A stretch of DNA of 20,492 bases from Oscillospiraceae bacterium (GCA_022792755.1 JAAWBP010000141.1:1-20492), one strand, 5' to 3'; shown: positions 7,111 through 14,607, counted from the stretch's first letter. The notes: a model not told the origin generated them from the sequence alone. Program-made: numbers and translations.

Positions 7111-8279
7111 ACATTTATATCGATACATCTTATAAAAGCTTAATCAAGTACAAGGAGGAGCTCTGCGGCGACCGGGTGGAGATCATCCGGACCGACGAGT
7201 TCGTCATCCTCGTTCTGGCGGACGGGCTGGGGAGCGGCGTAAAGGCCAACATCCTCTCCACCCTGACCTCCAAGATTATCGCGACAATGCTTTCAAAAGG
7301 CGCAAAGATCGAAGACTGCGTGGACACGATCGCGAGCACGCTGCCGATCTGCAACGTCCGGCATCTCGCCTATTCGACCTTCAGCATCCTCCAGCTGTTT
7401 TATTCCGGGGAGGCCTACCTGGTCGAATTCGACAACCCGACCTGCGTTTTCCTGCGCAACGGAAAGATTATGGAGATCCCCTTTGAGAACCGGACGATCA
7501 ACTCGAAAGACATCCGGGAGGCGCGCTTCCAGACCGCCATCGGCGATTCCTTCGCCCTCTTCTCGGATGGGGTGATCCACGCCGGCGTCGGCGCGGTGCT
7601 CAACTTCGGTTTCCAATGGGAAAACGCGGCGGCACATCTCCAGAGCGTCGTCGATAAAGAGAAAACCGCGGCGCGGCTCGCCCTCTCCCTGTCCCAGGTC
7701 TGCGAAAGCCTGTACGCCGGGAAACCGGGCGACGACACGACCGTCGCCGTGGCGAAGATCCTCCCCGAGCGGGTGGTCAACCTCTTTACCGGCCCGCCGA
7801 GCAGCAAGGAGCAGGACCCGGTTCTCCTCCGGGAGTTCATGGCCGAACGGGGAAAACGGGTGGTCTGCGGAGGAAGCAGCGCACAGATCATCAGCAGGCT
7901 GCTGAACCGGCCTGTCAAAACCAGCCTCAGCTATACCGACTCGGATATCCCGCCGATCGGCTATATCGACGGGATGGACCTGGTGACCGAAGGGGTTTTG
8001 ACCCTGTCGAAAACCAACGAAATCCTGGAAGATTTCGTCAAATCCGGGGTGGAGTACGACCACATCAAGGCGCTTGAGCAGGACAACGGTGCCTCTATGC
8101 TGGCGAAGCTCCTGATGGAAGACTGTACCCGGTTAAACCTGTTTGTCGGCACTGCGATCAATTCCGCCCATCAGAACCCGAATCTTCCGATCGATTTGAA
8201 CATCCGTCAGCGGATCGTCAACCATCTGACCGATAACCTCCGCGCTTTGGGCAAGACCGTAAATGTGAAGTATTATTGA
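7107..8279 (+). CDS. SpoIIE/PP2C-type serine phosphatase coupled to HydS
   Basis: A 390-residue protein. The first 220 residues form a PP2C-like (SpoIIE/RsbU type) domain with the metal-binding signatures DGLGSG (39-44), SDGV (153-156) and GDDTT (208-212). Residues 220-390 form a C-terminal region I cannot assign, with a VVCGGSSAQIISRLLNRPV segment and a helical end. The start is TTG at 7107 in a TTGA overlap with the hydS stop, behind GAGGTGGG, so translation is coupled. PP2C-type phosphatases are known neighbours of PAS-type group C hydrogenases. The natural reading is that HydS controls this enzyme, which then dephosphorylates an unknown protein such as an anti-sigma-factor antagonist. No kinase or antagonist is encoded in the window. 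Confidence 0.85.
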   Translation: MNIYIDTSYKSLIKYKEELCGDRVEIIRTDEFVILVLADGLGSGVKANILSTLTSKIIATMLSKGAKIEDCVDTIASTLPICNVRHLAYSTFSILQLFYSGEAYLVEFDNPTCVFLRNGKIMEIPFENRTINSKDIREARFQTAIGDSFALFSDGVIHAGVGAVLNFGFQWENAAAHLQSVVDKEKTAARLALSLSQVCESLYAGKPGDDTTVAVAKILPERVVNLFTGPPSSKEQDPVLLREFMAERGKRVVCGGSSAQIISRLLNRPVKTSLSYTDSDIPPIGYIDGMDLVTEGVLTLSKTNEILEDFVKSGVEYDHIKALEQDNGASMLAKLLMEDCTRLNLFVGTAINSAHQNPNLPIDLNIRQRIVNHLTDNLRALGKTVNVKYY

Positions 8280-8297
8280 TGAGAGAAAGTTGGTAAC

Positions 8298-9749
8298 ATG
8301 GCTAAGATAACGAATTTCACCAGTGATGCGGTGCAGGTTAAATACGACGTCCTGAAACGGGTCGCGGAGCTTGCCTTCGAGGGTACGCTGGAGGAAAACA
8401 TCGACCAGATCCCCTTTGACCTGATTCCGGGAAATGTGGCGCGGTTCCGCTGCTGTGTTTACAAGGAGCGGGAGATTATCCGCGGGCGGGTGCGGCTCAC
8501 CCAGGCGAAGGCCGCTCAGCCGGGCGAAGAAGTCCACACGGTAAACGTGATCAAGGCGGCCTGCGAGGGCTGCCCCATCAACCGCTTCCGCGTGACTGAA
8601 AACTGCCAGCACTGTATGGCCAAACACTGCGTCGCCGCCTGCCCCTTCAACGCAATCAGCATCTCGGGCAAAGGGGCGTATATCGACACCGACAAGTGCC
8701 GTGAATGCGGACGGTGCGCCAAGGCGTGCCCCTACAACGCCATCGCCGACCTGGTCCGCCCCTGTAAAAGAAGTTGTCCGGTAGACGCCATTTCGATGGA
8801 TTCCAAGAGCAAGATCGCGGAAATCCAGCCCGACAAATGCATCGCCTGCGGCAACTGCGCCCGCTCCTGTCCGTTCGGCGCGATTTCCGACATCTCCTAC
8901 CTTGTGGACGTCATCAACCTCTTAAAAGAAAACGAGCATGTCTACGCGGTCTTTGCGCCAGCGATCGAAGGGCAGTTCGGCCCGACCGTGACCGTCCCGA
9001 TGATCAAGGGCGCGATCGAAAAGCTGGGCTTCAAAGAAGCCTATGAGGTGGCGCTCGGGGCCGACGCCGTTGCAAAACACGAGGGAGAGGAGCTGCGCCA
9101 TGCCTTCTTAAACGGCCAGAAGATGACCACCTCCTGCTGCCCCGCCTTTGTTGCGATGATTCAAAAGCATTTCCCCGACCTGGTTTCCAAGATGTCCACC
9201 ACCGTTTCTCCCATGGTAGCCACGGCGCGTTGGATCAAGTCGGTCGACCGGCTGGCGAAAATCGTCTTCATCGGGCCCTGCATCGCAAAAAAATCCGAGG
9301 GGATGACCCCGGGGAATGACGTGGATTTCGTCCTCACCTTCGAGGAGCTCGCGGCGATGCTCGAAAGCCGGAACATCGGCTTTGAAGACGCCGACATTCC
9401 AAACACCGGCAGCATTTACGGGCGTAAATTCGCCCAGAGCGGCGGTGTTTTTGAGGCGGTCGCCCAATCCTTGCAGGAGGATGATGTAGAGCTTTCTGTC
9501 GCCTGTGTCAAGTGCAACGGGGCCGAGGAATGCAAAAAAGCGCTGCTCCTGCTGAAAAACGGCAAGCTGACCGAGGACTTTATCGAAGGGATGGCCTGTG
9601 AAGGCGGCTGTATCGCCGGGCCCGCGGCAATCTTGCCGGTCAACCAGGTGCGGCAGGCGCGGACAAAGCTGCTGCAGCTCGATGCGATCGGTGAGATCAA
9701 CACTGTTTTAGAGGAACACGATTTTTCAAAGATCAAGATGACCCGGTAA
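8298..9749 (+). CDS. [FeFe]-hydrogenase, group B-like, multi-cluster monomeric enzyme
   Basis: A 483-residue protein. A Cys-rich N-terminal half carries clusters at C89/C92, C103/106/111/115, C134/137/140/144, C156/C160 and C181/184/187/191. The catalytic domain has H-cluster motifs L1 TTSCCPAF (Cys280, Cys281), L2 GPCIAKKSE (Cys328) and L3 MACEGGCIAGP (Cys434, Cys438). TSCCPAF, PCIAKK and the AACEGCPINRFRVT lead-in are typical of group B (CpIII-like) hydrogenases, which are widespread in Clostridia. All H-cluster ligands are present, so it is probably active in H2 formation or uptake. The electron donor is probably ferredoxin (inference). The ATG at 8298 sits behind a weak GAGAGAAAG site, 18 bp after the phosphatase gene. 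There is no PAS or other output domain. Confidence 0.88.
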   Translation: MAKITNFTSDAVQVKYDVLKRVAELAFEGTLEENIDQIPFDLIPGNVARFRCCVYKEREIIRGRVRLTQAKAAQPGEEVHTVNVIKAACEGCPINRFRVTENCQHCMAKHCVAACPFNAISISGKGAYIDTDKCRECGRCAKACPYNAIADLVRPCKRSCPVDAISMDSKSKIAEIQPDKCIACGNCARSCPFGAISDISYLVDVINLLKENEHVYAVFAPAIEGQFGPTVTVPMIKGAIEKLGFKEAYEVALGADAVAKHEGEELRHAFLNGQKMTTSCCPAFVAMIQKHFPDLVSKMSTTVSPMVATARWIKSVDRLAKIVFIGPCIAKKSEGMTPGNDVDFVLTFEELAAMLESRNIGFEDADIPNTGSIYGRKFAQSGGVFEAVAQSLQEDDVELSVACVKCNGAEECKKALLLLKNGKLTEDFIEGMACEGGCIAGPAAILPVNQVRQARTKLLQLDAIGEINTVLEEHDFSKIKMTR

Positions 9750-9785
9750 TTTCGCGGCATCCTTTTTCAGAATTGAGGTGCTGTT

Positions 9786-10409
9786 ATGTCAAAAACAACC
9801 CTTCCGAGAGAGGTCGTCGCCCGTCTTCCCAAGTATCTGCGCTACCTGCGGGAATTTGCCCTGCACGACAAAACCAAGATATCCTCCGGGGAACTGGCTG
9901 AAAAGCTCGGGATCACCTCCTCTCAGGTGCGGCGCGACCTGGGGCAGCTCGGCGTAAACGGCCACAACGGGTTCGGCTACCTGATCGGCGAGGCGCATCG
10001 GCGGATTGCCGAGGAGATGGGGCTGTACGGCAGCCAGCGGGTCGCGATTATCGGGGCCGGCAACATTGGCCACGCGCTGGCAAGGCACCGGATGTTCCGG
10101 GGACGGGGCTTTGAACTGATGGGAATCTACGACCGGGATCCAAAGCTGATCGGAACCATGGTCGGCGGGCACAAGGTGGAAAACGTGGAACACCTCGCCG
10201 CCCTTCCGGAGCAGGAGCGGCCTGAAATCGCCATCCTGGCAACCTCCAGCGAGAGCGCGGAAAAGACAGCGCGGTTTGCTGTGTCGCTCGGCATCCGGGG
10301 AATTTTGAACTTCTGTTATACCGATCTCGACCTCGAGGGGGCGCTGGTCGAAAACATCCATATAGACGACAGCTTGATGCTGCTTTCCTACCAGATCGCC
10401 CACTTATAA
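9786..10409 (+). CDS. rex: Redox-sensing transcriptional repressor Rex
   Basis: A 207-residue protein of typical Rex length. The N-terminal winged helix spans about residues 1-65 (SGELAEKLGITSSQVRRDL, then GVNGHNGFGY), followed by a Rossmann NAD(H) domain with GAGNIG at 90-95 and a C-terminal swap helix (IHIDDSLMLLSYQIAHL). Rex represses fermentation and hydrogenase genes when NADH/NAD+ is low and leaves DNA when NADH rises. The ATG has GAGGTG 5 nt upstream. It lies 36 bp after the hydrogenase and ends the operon. Two Rex-like sites at the operon promoter (5068-5085 and 5101-5118) suggest it controls its own operon. The DLGQLGVNGHNGFGY stretch differs from the usual DLSxFGxFGxRGxGY, which could go with a variant operator. 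Confidence 0.93.
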   Translation: MSKTTLPREVVARLPKYLRYLREFALHDKTKISSGELAEKLGITSSQVRRDLGQLGVNGHNGFGYLIGEAHRRIAEEMGLYGSQRVAIIGAGNIGHALARHRMFRGRGFELMGIYDRDPKLIGTMVGGHKVENVEHLAALPEQERPEIAILATSSESAEKTARFAVSLGIRGILNFCYTDLDLEGALVENIHIDDSLMLLSYQIAHL

Positions 10410-10422
10410 AACGAAAGACAAG

Positions 10423-10460
10423 CTCCCCGATGTATGCAGAATATTGCATACATCGGGGAG
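10423..10460. terminator. 16-bp perfect hairpin after rex
   Basis: Bases 10423-10438 (CTCCCCGATGTATGCA) pair perfectly with 10445-10460 around a 6-nt loop. It begins 13 bp after the rex stop and probably ends the hydrogenase operon. The following sequence (TTGTGTTATAATAAAG) is not a pure T tract. The -35 region of the next promoter lies in the loop and right arm, so the palindrome could also, or instead, be an operator. Confidence 0.6.
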
Positions 10461-10472
10461 TTGTGTTATAAT
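10444..10472 (+). promoter_or_regulatory. Probable sigma-A promoter for the FAD oxidoreductase-ddh pair
   Basis: A -10 box TATAAT at 10467-10472 is perfect. A weak -35 TTGCAT lies at 10444-10449, 17 bp upstream, inside the hairpin described above. The predicted start of transcription, about 10479, is roughly 38 nt before the chosen start codon of the oxidoreductase gene. Confidence 0.55.
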
Positions 10473-10516
10473 AAAGAGGGTTTTATGCAAGGATGAAACA
10501 AAGGAGTTTCAAAAAG

Positions 10517-11902
10517 ATGCAATATTATAAGAACAGATACGACGTTGCCATCATCGGCGGCGGAATCGGCGGGATCATGGCGGCGCACCGCCTGAGCGAA
10601 AAAGCGCCCGCCCTTAAAATCTGCATTCTGGAAAAAGGAAAAGACCTGCTCGACCGGGTTTGCCCGATCATCACCAAGCAGGCCAAAGCCTGTGTGAAAT
10701 GCAAGTCCTGCGCCATTATGGAAGGGATGGCGGGCGCGGGCGCCTTTTCGGACGGAAAATACGTCATCTCCACCGAATATGGCGGATGGCTGACGGAATT
10801 CATGCCGCCCGAAACGGTGATCGAATACATCGAACAGGCCGATAAAATCCTGACGGCGCACGGCGCCACCACTGAACGGTACATGCCGGACAACGAGCTC
10901 AAAAAGCTCTGCCTCCGGCACGACCTGCACATGAGCCAGGCACAGCTCAAACATCTGGGGACCGACGCCAACTTTGACACGATGCGCAAGCTGATCGATT
11001 CTCTTCGGGACAAGGTTGACATCCTCGTGGGCGCTAACGTGACCGACGCGGACAAAACCGCCCACACTGTCACCTTCTGTGACAGCGACGGAGAGCATGT
11101 GATCGAGGCCGGTATCATTGTCTTTGCGGTGGGGCGGGCTGGGAGCAGCTTTTTCTCAAAATGGTGCAAGAAAAACGGAATCCCGCTCACCAACAACCAG
11201 GTGGACATCGGCGTTCGGGTCGAGCTCCCCGCCATGGTCTGGGAGGGTTTCTCCAAAAAAATCTATGAGCCAAAGATCTGGTACCGTTCCAAGCAGTACG
11301 GGGACACAACCCGGATGTTCTGCTTCAACGAGGGCGGGCTGGTCGTCACCGAAAACACCGGCGGGGTTCTCACCGTCAACGGGCACGCCTACCGGGACAA
11401 AGCCCGCAAGACGGAAAATTCCAATTTCGCGCTCCTCTCCACCAGCCGGTTCACCGAACCGTTCCGGGAGCCGATCGAATACGCCCGCCATGTTGCAAGC
11501 CTCGCGAACCTGATCAGCGGCGGCTCGGTGTTGGTGCAGCGTTTAGGGGATTTGGAGCAGGGCAGAAGGACGGACGTCAAGCGGCTGGCGCAGTCGACCG
11601 TCCGCCCAACTCTCGATGCAGTCGCAGGCGATTTGAGCCTCTGTCTGCCCAAACGGCAGCTCGACAACATTGTGGAAACCCTCCACGCGCTGGATAAAAT
11701 TGCACCGGGTACCGCAAACTACGACACCCTGCTTTACGGCGTTGAGTGCAAATACTATTCCGCCCGGCCGGAAACAGTCGACTTTGAGCTGGCAGGAACG
11801 GAGAACGTCTACGCTGTCGGCGACGGGGCGGGCTTTACCCGCTCCCTCTCCCAAGCGGCGGCCAATGGCCTCTATGTGGCGGATCATATATTAAAGAAAT
11901 GA
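10517..11902 (+). CDS. FAD-dependent oxidoreductase, COG2509-like
   Basis: A 461-residue flavoprotein. The N-terminal dinucleotide-binding motif is DVAIIGGGIGGIMAA, with an acidic strand end (CILEKG). A Cys-rich segment follows, CPIITKQAKACVKCKSC, leading into MEGMAGAGAFSDGK. The second FAD motif is VYAVGDGAGFTRSLSQAAANG near the C-terminus. This layout matches the COG2509 FAD-dependent dehydrogenases common in Clostridia, whose substrate is not established; the Cys group might bind metal or a cluster. The ATG at 10517 is chosen because AAAGGAG lies upstream of it and the protein then starts close to the FAD motif. An ATG at 10493 would add 8 residues with a poorer site. ddh follows 22 bp later in the same transcription unit. 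Confidence 0.8.
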   Translation: MQYYKNRYDVAIIGGGIGGIMAAHRLSEKAPALKICILEKGKDLLDRVCPIITKQAKACVKCKSCAIMEGMAGAGAFSDGKYVISTEYGGWLTEFMPPETVIEYIEQADKILTAHGATTERYMPDNELKKLCLRHDLHMSQAQLKHLGTDANFDTMRKLIDSLRDKVDILVGANVTDADKTAHTVTFCDSDGEHVIEAGIIVFAVGRAGSSFFSKWCKKNGIPLTNNQVDIGVRVELPAMVWEGFSKKIYEPKIWYRSKQYGDTTRMFCFNEGGLVVTENTGGVLTVNGHAYRDKARKTENSNFALLSTSRFTEPFREPIEYARHVASLANLISGGSVLVQRLGDLEQGRRTDVKRLAQSTVRPTLDAVAGDLSLCLPKRQLDNIVETLHALDKIAPGTANYDTLLYGVECKYYSARPETVDFELAGTENVYAVGDGAGFTRSLSQAAANGLYVADHILKK

Positions 11903-11924
11903 AACTTATAAAGGAGCGAAAAAA

Positions 11925-12893
11925 ATGAGTGAAAAAATCAGAGTCGGGATTGTGGGCTACGGAAATCTCGGGAAGGGCGTCGAGTTTGCGCTCAAACAGA
12001 ACCCGGATTTTGAGTTGATTGCTATTTTTACCCGGCGGACGCCCGCCCCGGATTCCGGCCTCGTATCAATCAAAAGCATCCTGGATTACAAGGGAAAAAT
12101 CGACCTGATGTTCATGTGCGGCGGTTCGGCGACCGACCTGCCGGTTCAGGTTCCCGAAATCGCCGCACATTTCAACACCATCGACAGCTTCGATACCCAC
12201 GCCAAAATCCCGGAGTATTTTAAATCCGTCGACGCGGTCGCCAAAAAGGCCGGCACCCTTTCGATGATCTCTTCAGGGTGGGATCCGGGCCTGTTCTCTC
12301 TCAACCGCGTTCTCGCCGATGCCGTCCTGCCGGAAGGCCACACCTACACCTTCTGGGGAAAAGGGATCAGCCAGGGGCATTCCGATGCGATCCGCCGGAT
12401 CGAAGGCGTCGCAGATGCAAAACAGTACACCGTCCCTATCCCAGCCGCTCTCGACAGTGTGCGCCGCGGTGAAAACAAAGAATTTACCACCCGCGAAAAG
12501 CACCGCCGCGTCTGCTATGTCGTTGCAAAAGAGGGGGCGGACCTGGCGAAGATCGAAAAAGAAATCGTCACGATGCCGAACTATTTCGCCGATTACGACA
12601 CCGAAGTCAACTTCATCACCCAGGAGGAGCTCAACCGCGACCACGCAGGGCTCCCGCACGGCGGTTTTGTCATCCGCAGCGGGGAAAGCGCCGCCGGCAC
12701 CAAGCAGAAGGTTGAATTCAGCCTCGAACTCGGCAGCAACCCGGAATTTACTTCGAGCGTCCTGGTCGCCTGCGGCAGAGCGGTTGCCCGGATGGCTCGA
12801 CGCGGTATAGTTGGAGCGGTCACCATCTTCGACCTGCCTGTTGGGGCGCTCTCTCCCCTTTCCGCCGACCAGCTGCGGAAAGAATACCTCTGA
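11925..12893 (+). CDS. ddh: meso-Diaminopimelate D-dehydrogenase
   Basis: A 322-residue protein, the usual length for the family. It has an N-terminal NADP-binding motif (IVGYGNLGKGVE, GYGNLG at 11-16), CGGSATDLP near 66-73, ISSGWDPGLFSLNR at 115-128 and FWGKGISQGHSDAIRRIEG at 143-161. These are strong signatures of the enzyme (EC 1.4.1.16) that interconverts tetrahydrodipicolinate plus ammonia and meso-diaminopimelate using NADPH. It is the one-step route to lysine and the peptidoglycan cross-linking amino acid. The ATG is preceded by AAAGGAG. The gene follows the FAD oxidoreductase by 22 bp; a metabolic link between them is not obvious. A strong terminator follows. Confidence 0.94.
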   Translation: MSEKIRVGIVGYGNLGKGVEFALKQNPDFELIAIFTRRTPAPDSGLVSIKSILDYKGKIDLMFMCGGSATDLPVQVPEIAAHFNTIDSFDTHAKIPEYFKSVDAVAKKAGTLSMISSGWDPGLFSLNRVLADAVLPEGHTYTFWGKGISQGHSDAIRRIEGVADAKQYTVPIPAALDSVRRGENKEFTTREKHRRVCYVVAKEGADLAKIEKEIVTMPNYFADYDTEVNFITQEELNRDHAGLPHGGFVIRSGESAAGTKQKVEFSLELGSNPEFTSSVLVACGRAVARMARRGIVGAVTIFDLPVGALSPLSADQLRKEYL

Positions 12894-12942
12894 TTGCCGT
12901 CCCCTTCCTTTGGGAAAACTTCCGCTAAAGCTTTTTATTCAT

Positions 12943-12970
12943 CCCCCGGTTCAACCGGGGGTTTTGCTTT
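12943..12970 (+). terminator. Intrinsic terminator after ddh
   Basis: CCCCCGGT (12943-12950) pairs with ACCGGGGG (12954-12961) around TCA and is followed by TTTTGCTTT. It lies 50 bp after the ddh stop. Confidence 0.9.
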
Positions 12971-12984
12971 GCTGAGGGGATGAA

Positions 12985-13020
12985 ACAAAAGAGACGCTTA
13001 ATAAAAAGCGTCCCTTTTGT
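12985..13020 (-). terminator. Hairpin terminator, probably for the minus-strand lipoprotein gene
   Basis: Bases 12985-12999 pair with 13006-13020 over 15 bp with one mismatch, around an AATAAA loop. The A-rich left flank and stem give a U-rich tail on the minus-strand transcript. It lies 24 bp past the stop of the lipoprotein gene and may work in both directions between these convergent units. Confidence 0.75.
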
Positions 13021-13044
13021 ACTTTTTAAATATGAAACTGTTTT

Positions 13045-13419
13045 TTACTGCAACGCGTCGTATCCAGCTTTAGCAGCCTCTTTCAGGGTTTTGAACCCAC
13101 CAGCAGACATTGCATTGAACAGGGTATCGAGCTGAGGAATAATCGTGCTGACCTGGGGTTTCAGATCCGCTTCGGTCACGTTGTCTTTCTGACCCATCAG
13201 CTCAGCGATGTACATCAAATAAGCGATTGCGCACTCTTCTTTTTCAGCGTCGCTGGCGCCTTTCCAGTCGTCACCGTTCCAGGACAAATAATCGGTTTTA
13301 GCAGCGTTAGAAACAGTACTGCCATTGCTCTCTCCGCCGCCGTTTCCGCCGTCGGAACAACCTGCGAAGATGCAGACCATCATGAGGGAAGCGAGTAAAA
13401 GGGCTAATGCTTTTTTCAT
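13045..13419 (-). CDS. Small secreted lipoprotein, unknown function
   Basis: A 124-residue protein with a lipoprotein signal peptide: MKKA, a hydrophobic run and a lipobox ending CIFAGC (Cys21 as the lipidation site). A low-complexity Gly/Ser/Asn linker follows, then a charged helical domain of about 80 residues (DAEKEECAIAYLMYIAELMG, LKPQVSTIIPQLDTLFNAM) with no recognised catalytic motif. The ATG at 13419 is chosen over an upstream in-frame start at 13509 because GGAGAG lies just before it and the signal peptide begins there. The upstream start would fall inside the promoter. It has its own promoter and terminator and so is monocistronic. No family recognised. Confidence 0.8.
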   Translation of the reverse strand: MKKALALLLASLMMVCIFAGCSDGGNGGGESNGSTVSNAAKTDYLSWNGDDWKGASDAEKEECAIAYLMYIAELMGQKDNVTEADLKPQVSTIIPQLDTLFNAMSAGGFKTLKEAAKAGYDALQ

Positions 13420-13480
13420 TGGTAACTCTCCTTTGATAAAAAGTGATAAACTAAAATGGAAAATCCATTTCCAAACAATA

Positions 13481-13509
13481 ATTATAGCAGATAAAAAATA
13501 AAATAGCAA
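13481..13509 (-). promoter_or_regulatory. Sigma-A promoter of the lipoprotein gene
   Basis: Read on the minus strand: -35 TTGCTA (13509-13504), 17-bp spacer, -10 TATAAT (13486-13481). A 17-bp palindrome (AAATGGA-AAA-TCCATTT, 13454-13470) lies just after the predicted transcription start. It could be an operator or a 5' leader hairpin. Confidence 0.75.
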
Positions 13510-13529
13510 CCCATTTTTTTACAAATGGG
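13510..13529 (-). terminator. Terminator of the hydroxyacid dehydrogenase gene
   Basis: On the minus strand CCCATTT (13529-13523) pairs with AAATGGG (13516-13510), followed by a T-rich tail (TTGCTATTTTATTTTTT). It starts 8 bp after the stop codon. The tail is also the promoter region of the lipoprotein gene, so the two units are tightly packed. Confidence 0.65.
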
Positions 13530-13536
13530 AAACAAA

Positions 13537-14493
13537 TTACTTCATGCCCATCTTGACATTGATCGGTTTTCCGTCGAGCCAGGCCGTGATATTGTCGATG
13601 ACCATCCCGCAGCGGCGAACCATCGACTCCTCTGTAGCAAAGGCGACATGGGGGGTGAGGACGGTGTTTGTTGCGTGCAGAAGCGGGTGGTCCCCCTCGA
13701 CCGGCGGCTCATTTTCAAAGACGTCGATCCCAGCGCCTGCAATCTTTCCGCTGTTGAGCGCTTCGGCAAGGGCTTTGGAATCTACGACTCCGCCCCGTGC
13801 GACGTTGACCAAAATCGCATTCTGCTTCATCATGCCGATCCGCTCTTCGTTGATCAGAAGCTTGGTTTCAGGGGTGAGCGGGGTGTGCAGGGTGACGATG
13901 TCGGCCTGCTTCATCAGGTCGTCCAGAGAACGGTACGCGATGCCGATCTGTTTGGATTCCTCGCGTTCCGTCCGGCTGTAACCGATCAGCTTACAGCCGA
14001 AGGCTTTGCCGATTTCGGCGACGCGGTTTCCGATGGCACCGGTTCCGACGATCCCGAGGGCCTTCCCGCGGAGCTCGTTTCCGACCAGCCCGTCTTTGAC
14101 GCCGCTTTCCTTGGTGCGGCTGTGGCAGGGGAGGATGTTGCGGTAAACAGCAAGGATGAGGCCGAAGGTGAGTTCCGCCACGGCGTCTGTGCAGTAGCCC
14201 TGCGCGTTGCAGACTAAAATCCCCTTTTCGTTGCAGAGGGCGGGAATGTGGTCTACACCGGTAAAGCCGACAGAGATCATTTTCAGGTCGGGCGCAGCCA
14301 GGATCACGTCTTCGCTCAGCGGGGAGTTTGCGACGACGAAGACATCCGCGTTTTTCGCCCGTTCCAGCTTTTCCGCTTCGCTGAGCTTTTTGTCGCAGAA
14401 TACGAATTCATGGCCCAGCGCGGTCAGCGGTTTTGCAAGTTCCAGAACGGTTGATTCAGGCACGCCAAGTGGTTCAAGCATTACAATACGCAT
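13537..14493 (-). CDS. D-isomer-specific 2-hydroxyacid dehydrogenase
   Basis: A 318-residue protein of standard family length. The NAD-binding motif is GIVGTGAIG (147-155). The catalytic triad typical of the family is visible: Arg233 in NVARGGVVDSKAL, Glu262 in DVFENEPP and His282 in LTPHVAFATEES. These enzymes reduce 2-keto acids to D-2-hydroxy acids with NAD(P)H; the exact substrate (lactate, glycerate, phosphoglycerate or a branched acid) cannot be read from the motifs. Fermentative NADH re-oxidation would fit an anaerobe. The ATG at 14493 is chosen over a long upstream extension to 14838 because AAGGAGGT lies 7 nt before it, with a promoter upstream. It appears monocistronic. Confidence 0.9.
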   Translation of the reverse strand: MRIVMLEPLGVPESTVLELAKPLTALGHEFVFCDKKLSEAEKLERAKNADVFVVANSPLSEDVILAAPDLKMISVGFTGVDHIPALCNEKGILVCNAQGYCTDAVAELTFGLILAVYRNILPCHSRTKESGVKDGLVGNELRGKALGIVGTGAIGNRVAEIGKAFGCKLIGYSRTEREESKQIGIAYRSLDDLMKQADIVTLHTPLTPETKLLINEERIGMMKQNAILVNVARGGVVDSKALAEALNSGKIAGAGIDVFENEPPVEGDHPLLHATNTVLTPHVAFATEESMVRRCGMVIDNITAWLDGKPINVKMGMK

Positions 14494-14526
14494 CAGATTT
14501 ACCTCCTTGTTTTTTATCCAAAGCCC

Positions 14527-14555
14527 ATTATACCCTTTTGGGAAAGAGGATTCAA
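14527..14555 (-). promoter_or_regulatory. Sigma-A promoter of the hydroxyacid dehydrogenase gene
   Basis: Minus strand: -35 TTGAAT (14555-14550), 17-bp spacer, -10 TATAAT (14532-14527), about 34 bp before the start codon. It is divergent from the lipoprotein gene on the plus strand. Confidence 0.8.
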
Positions 14556-14578
14556 GAGAGGTTTTTACAAAAAAATTG

Positions 14579-14607
14579 TTGATTCGGCCTGGAATCTGCT
14601 GTAATAT
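14579..14607 (+). promoter_or_regulatory. Possible promoter of the transglutaminase-fold lipoprotein gene
   Basis: TTGATT (14579-14584), 17-bp spacer, TAATAT (14602-14607). Moderate match to sigma-A. It would give a leader of about 170 nt before the likely start codon, in which I see no recognisable RNA element. Confidence 0.4.

Noticed and set aside
5893..7128. 411-codon minus-strand frame across hydS
   Set aside because: It is the antisense shadow of a well-supported gene, with His/Val/Asp-rich composition and no ribosome binding site.
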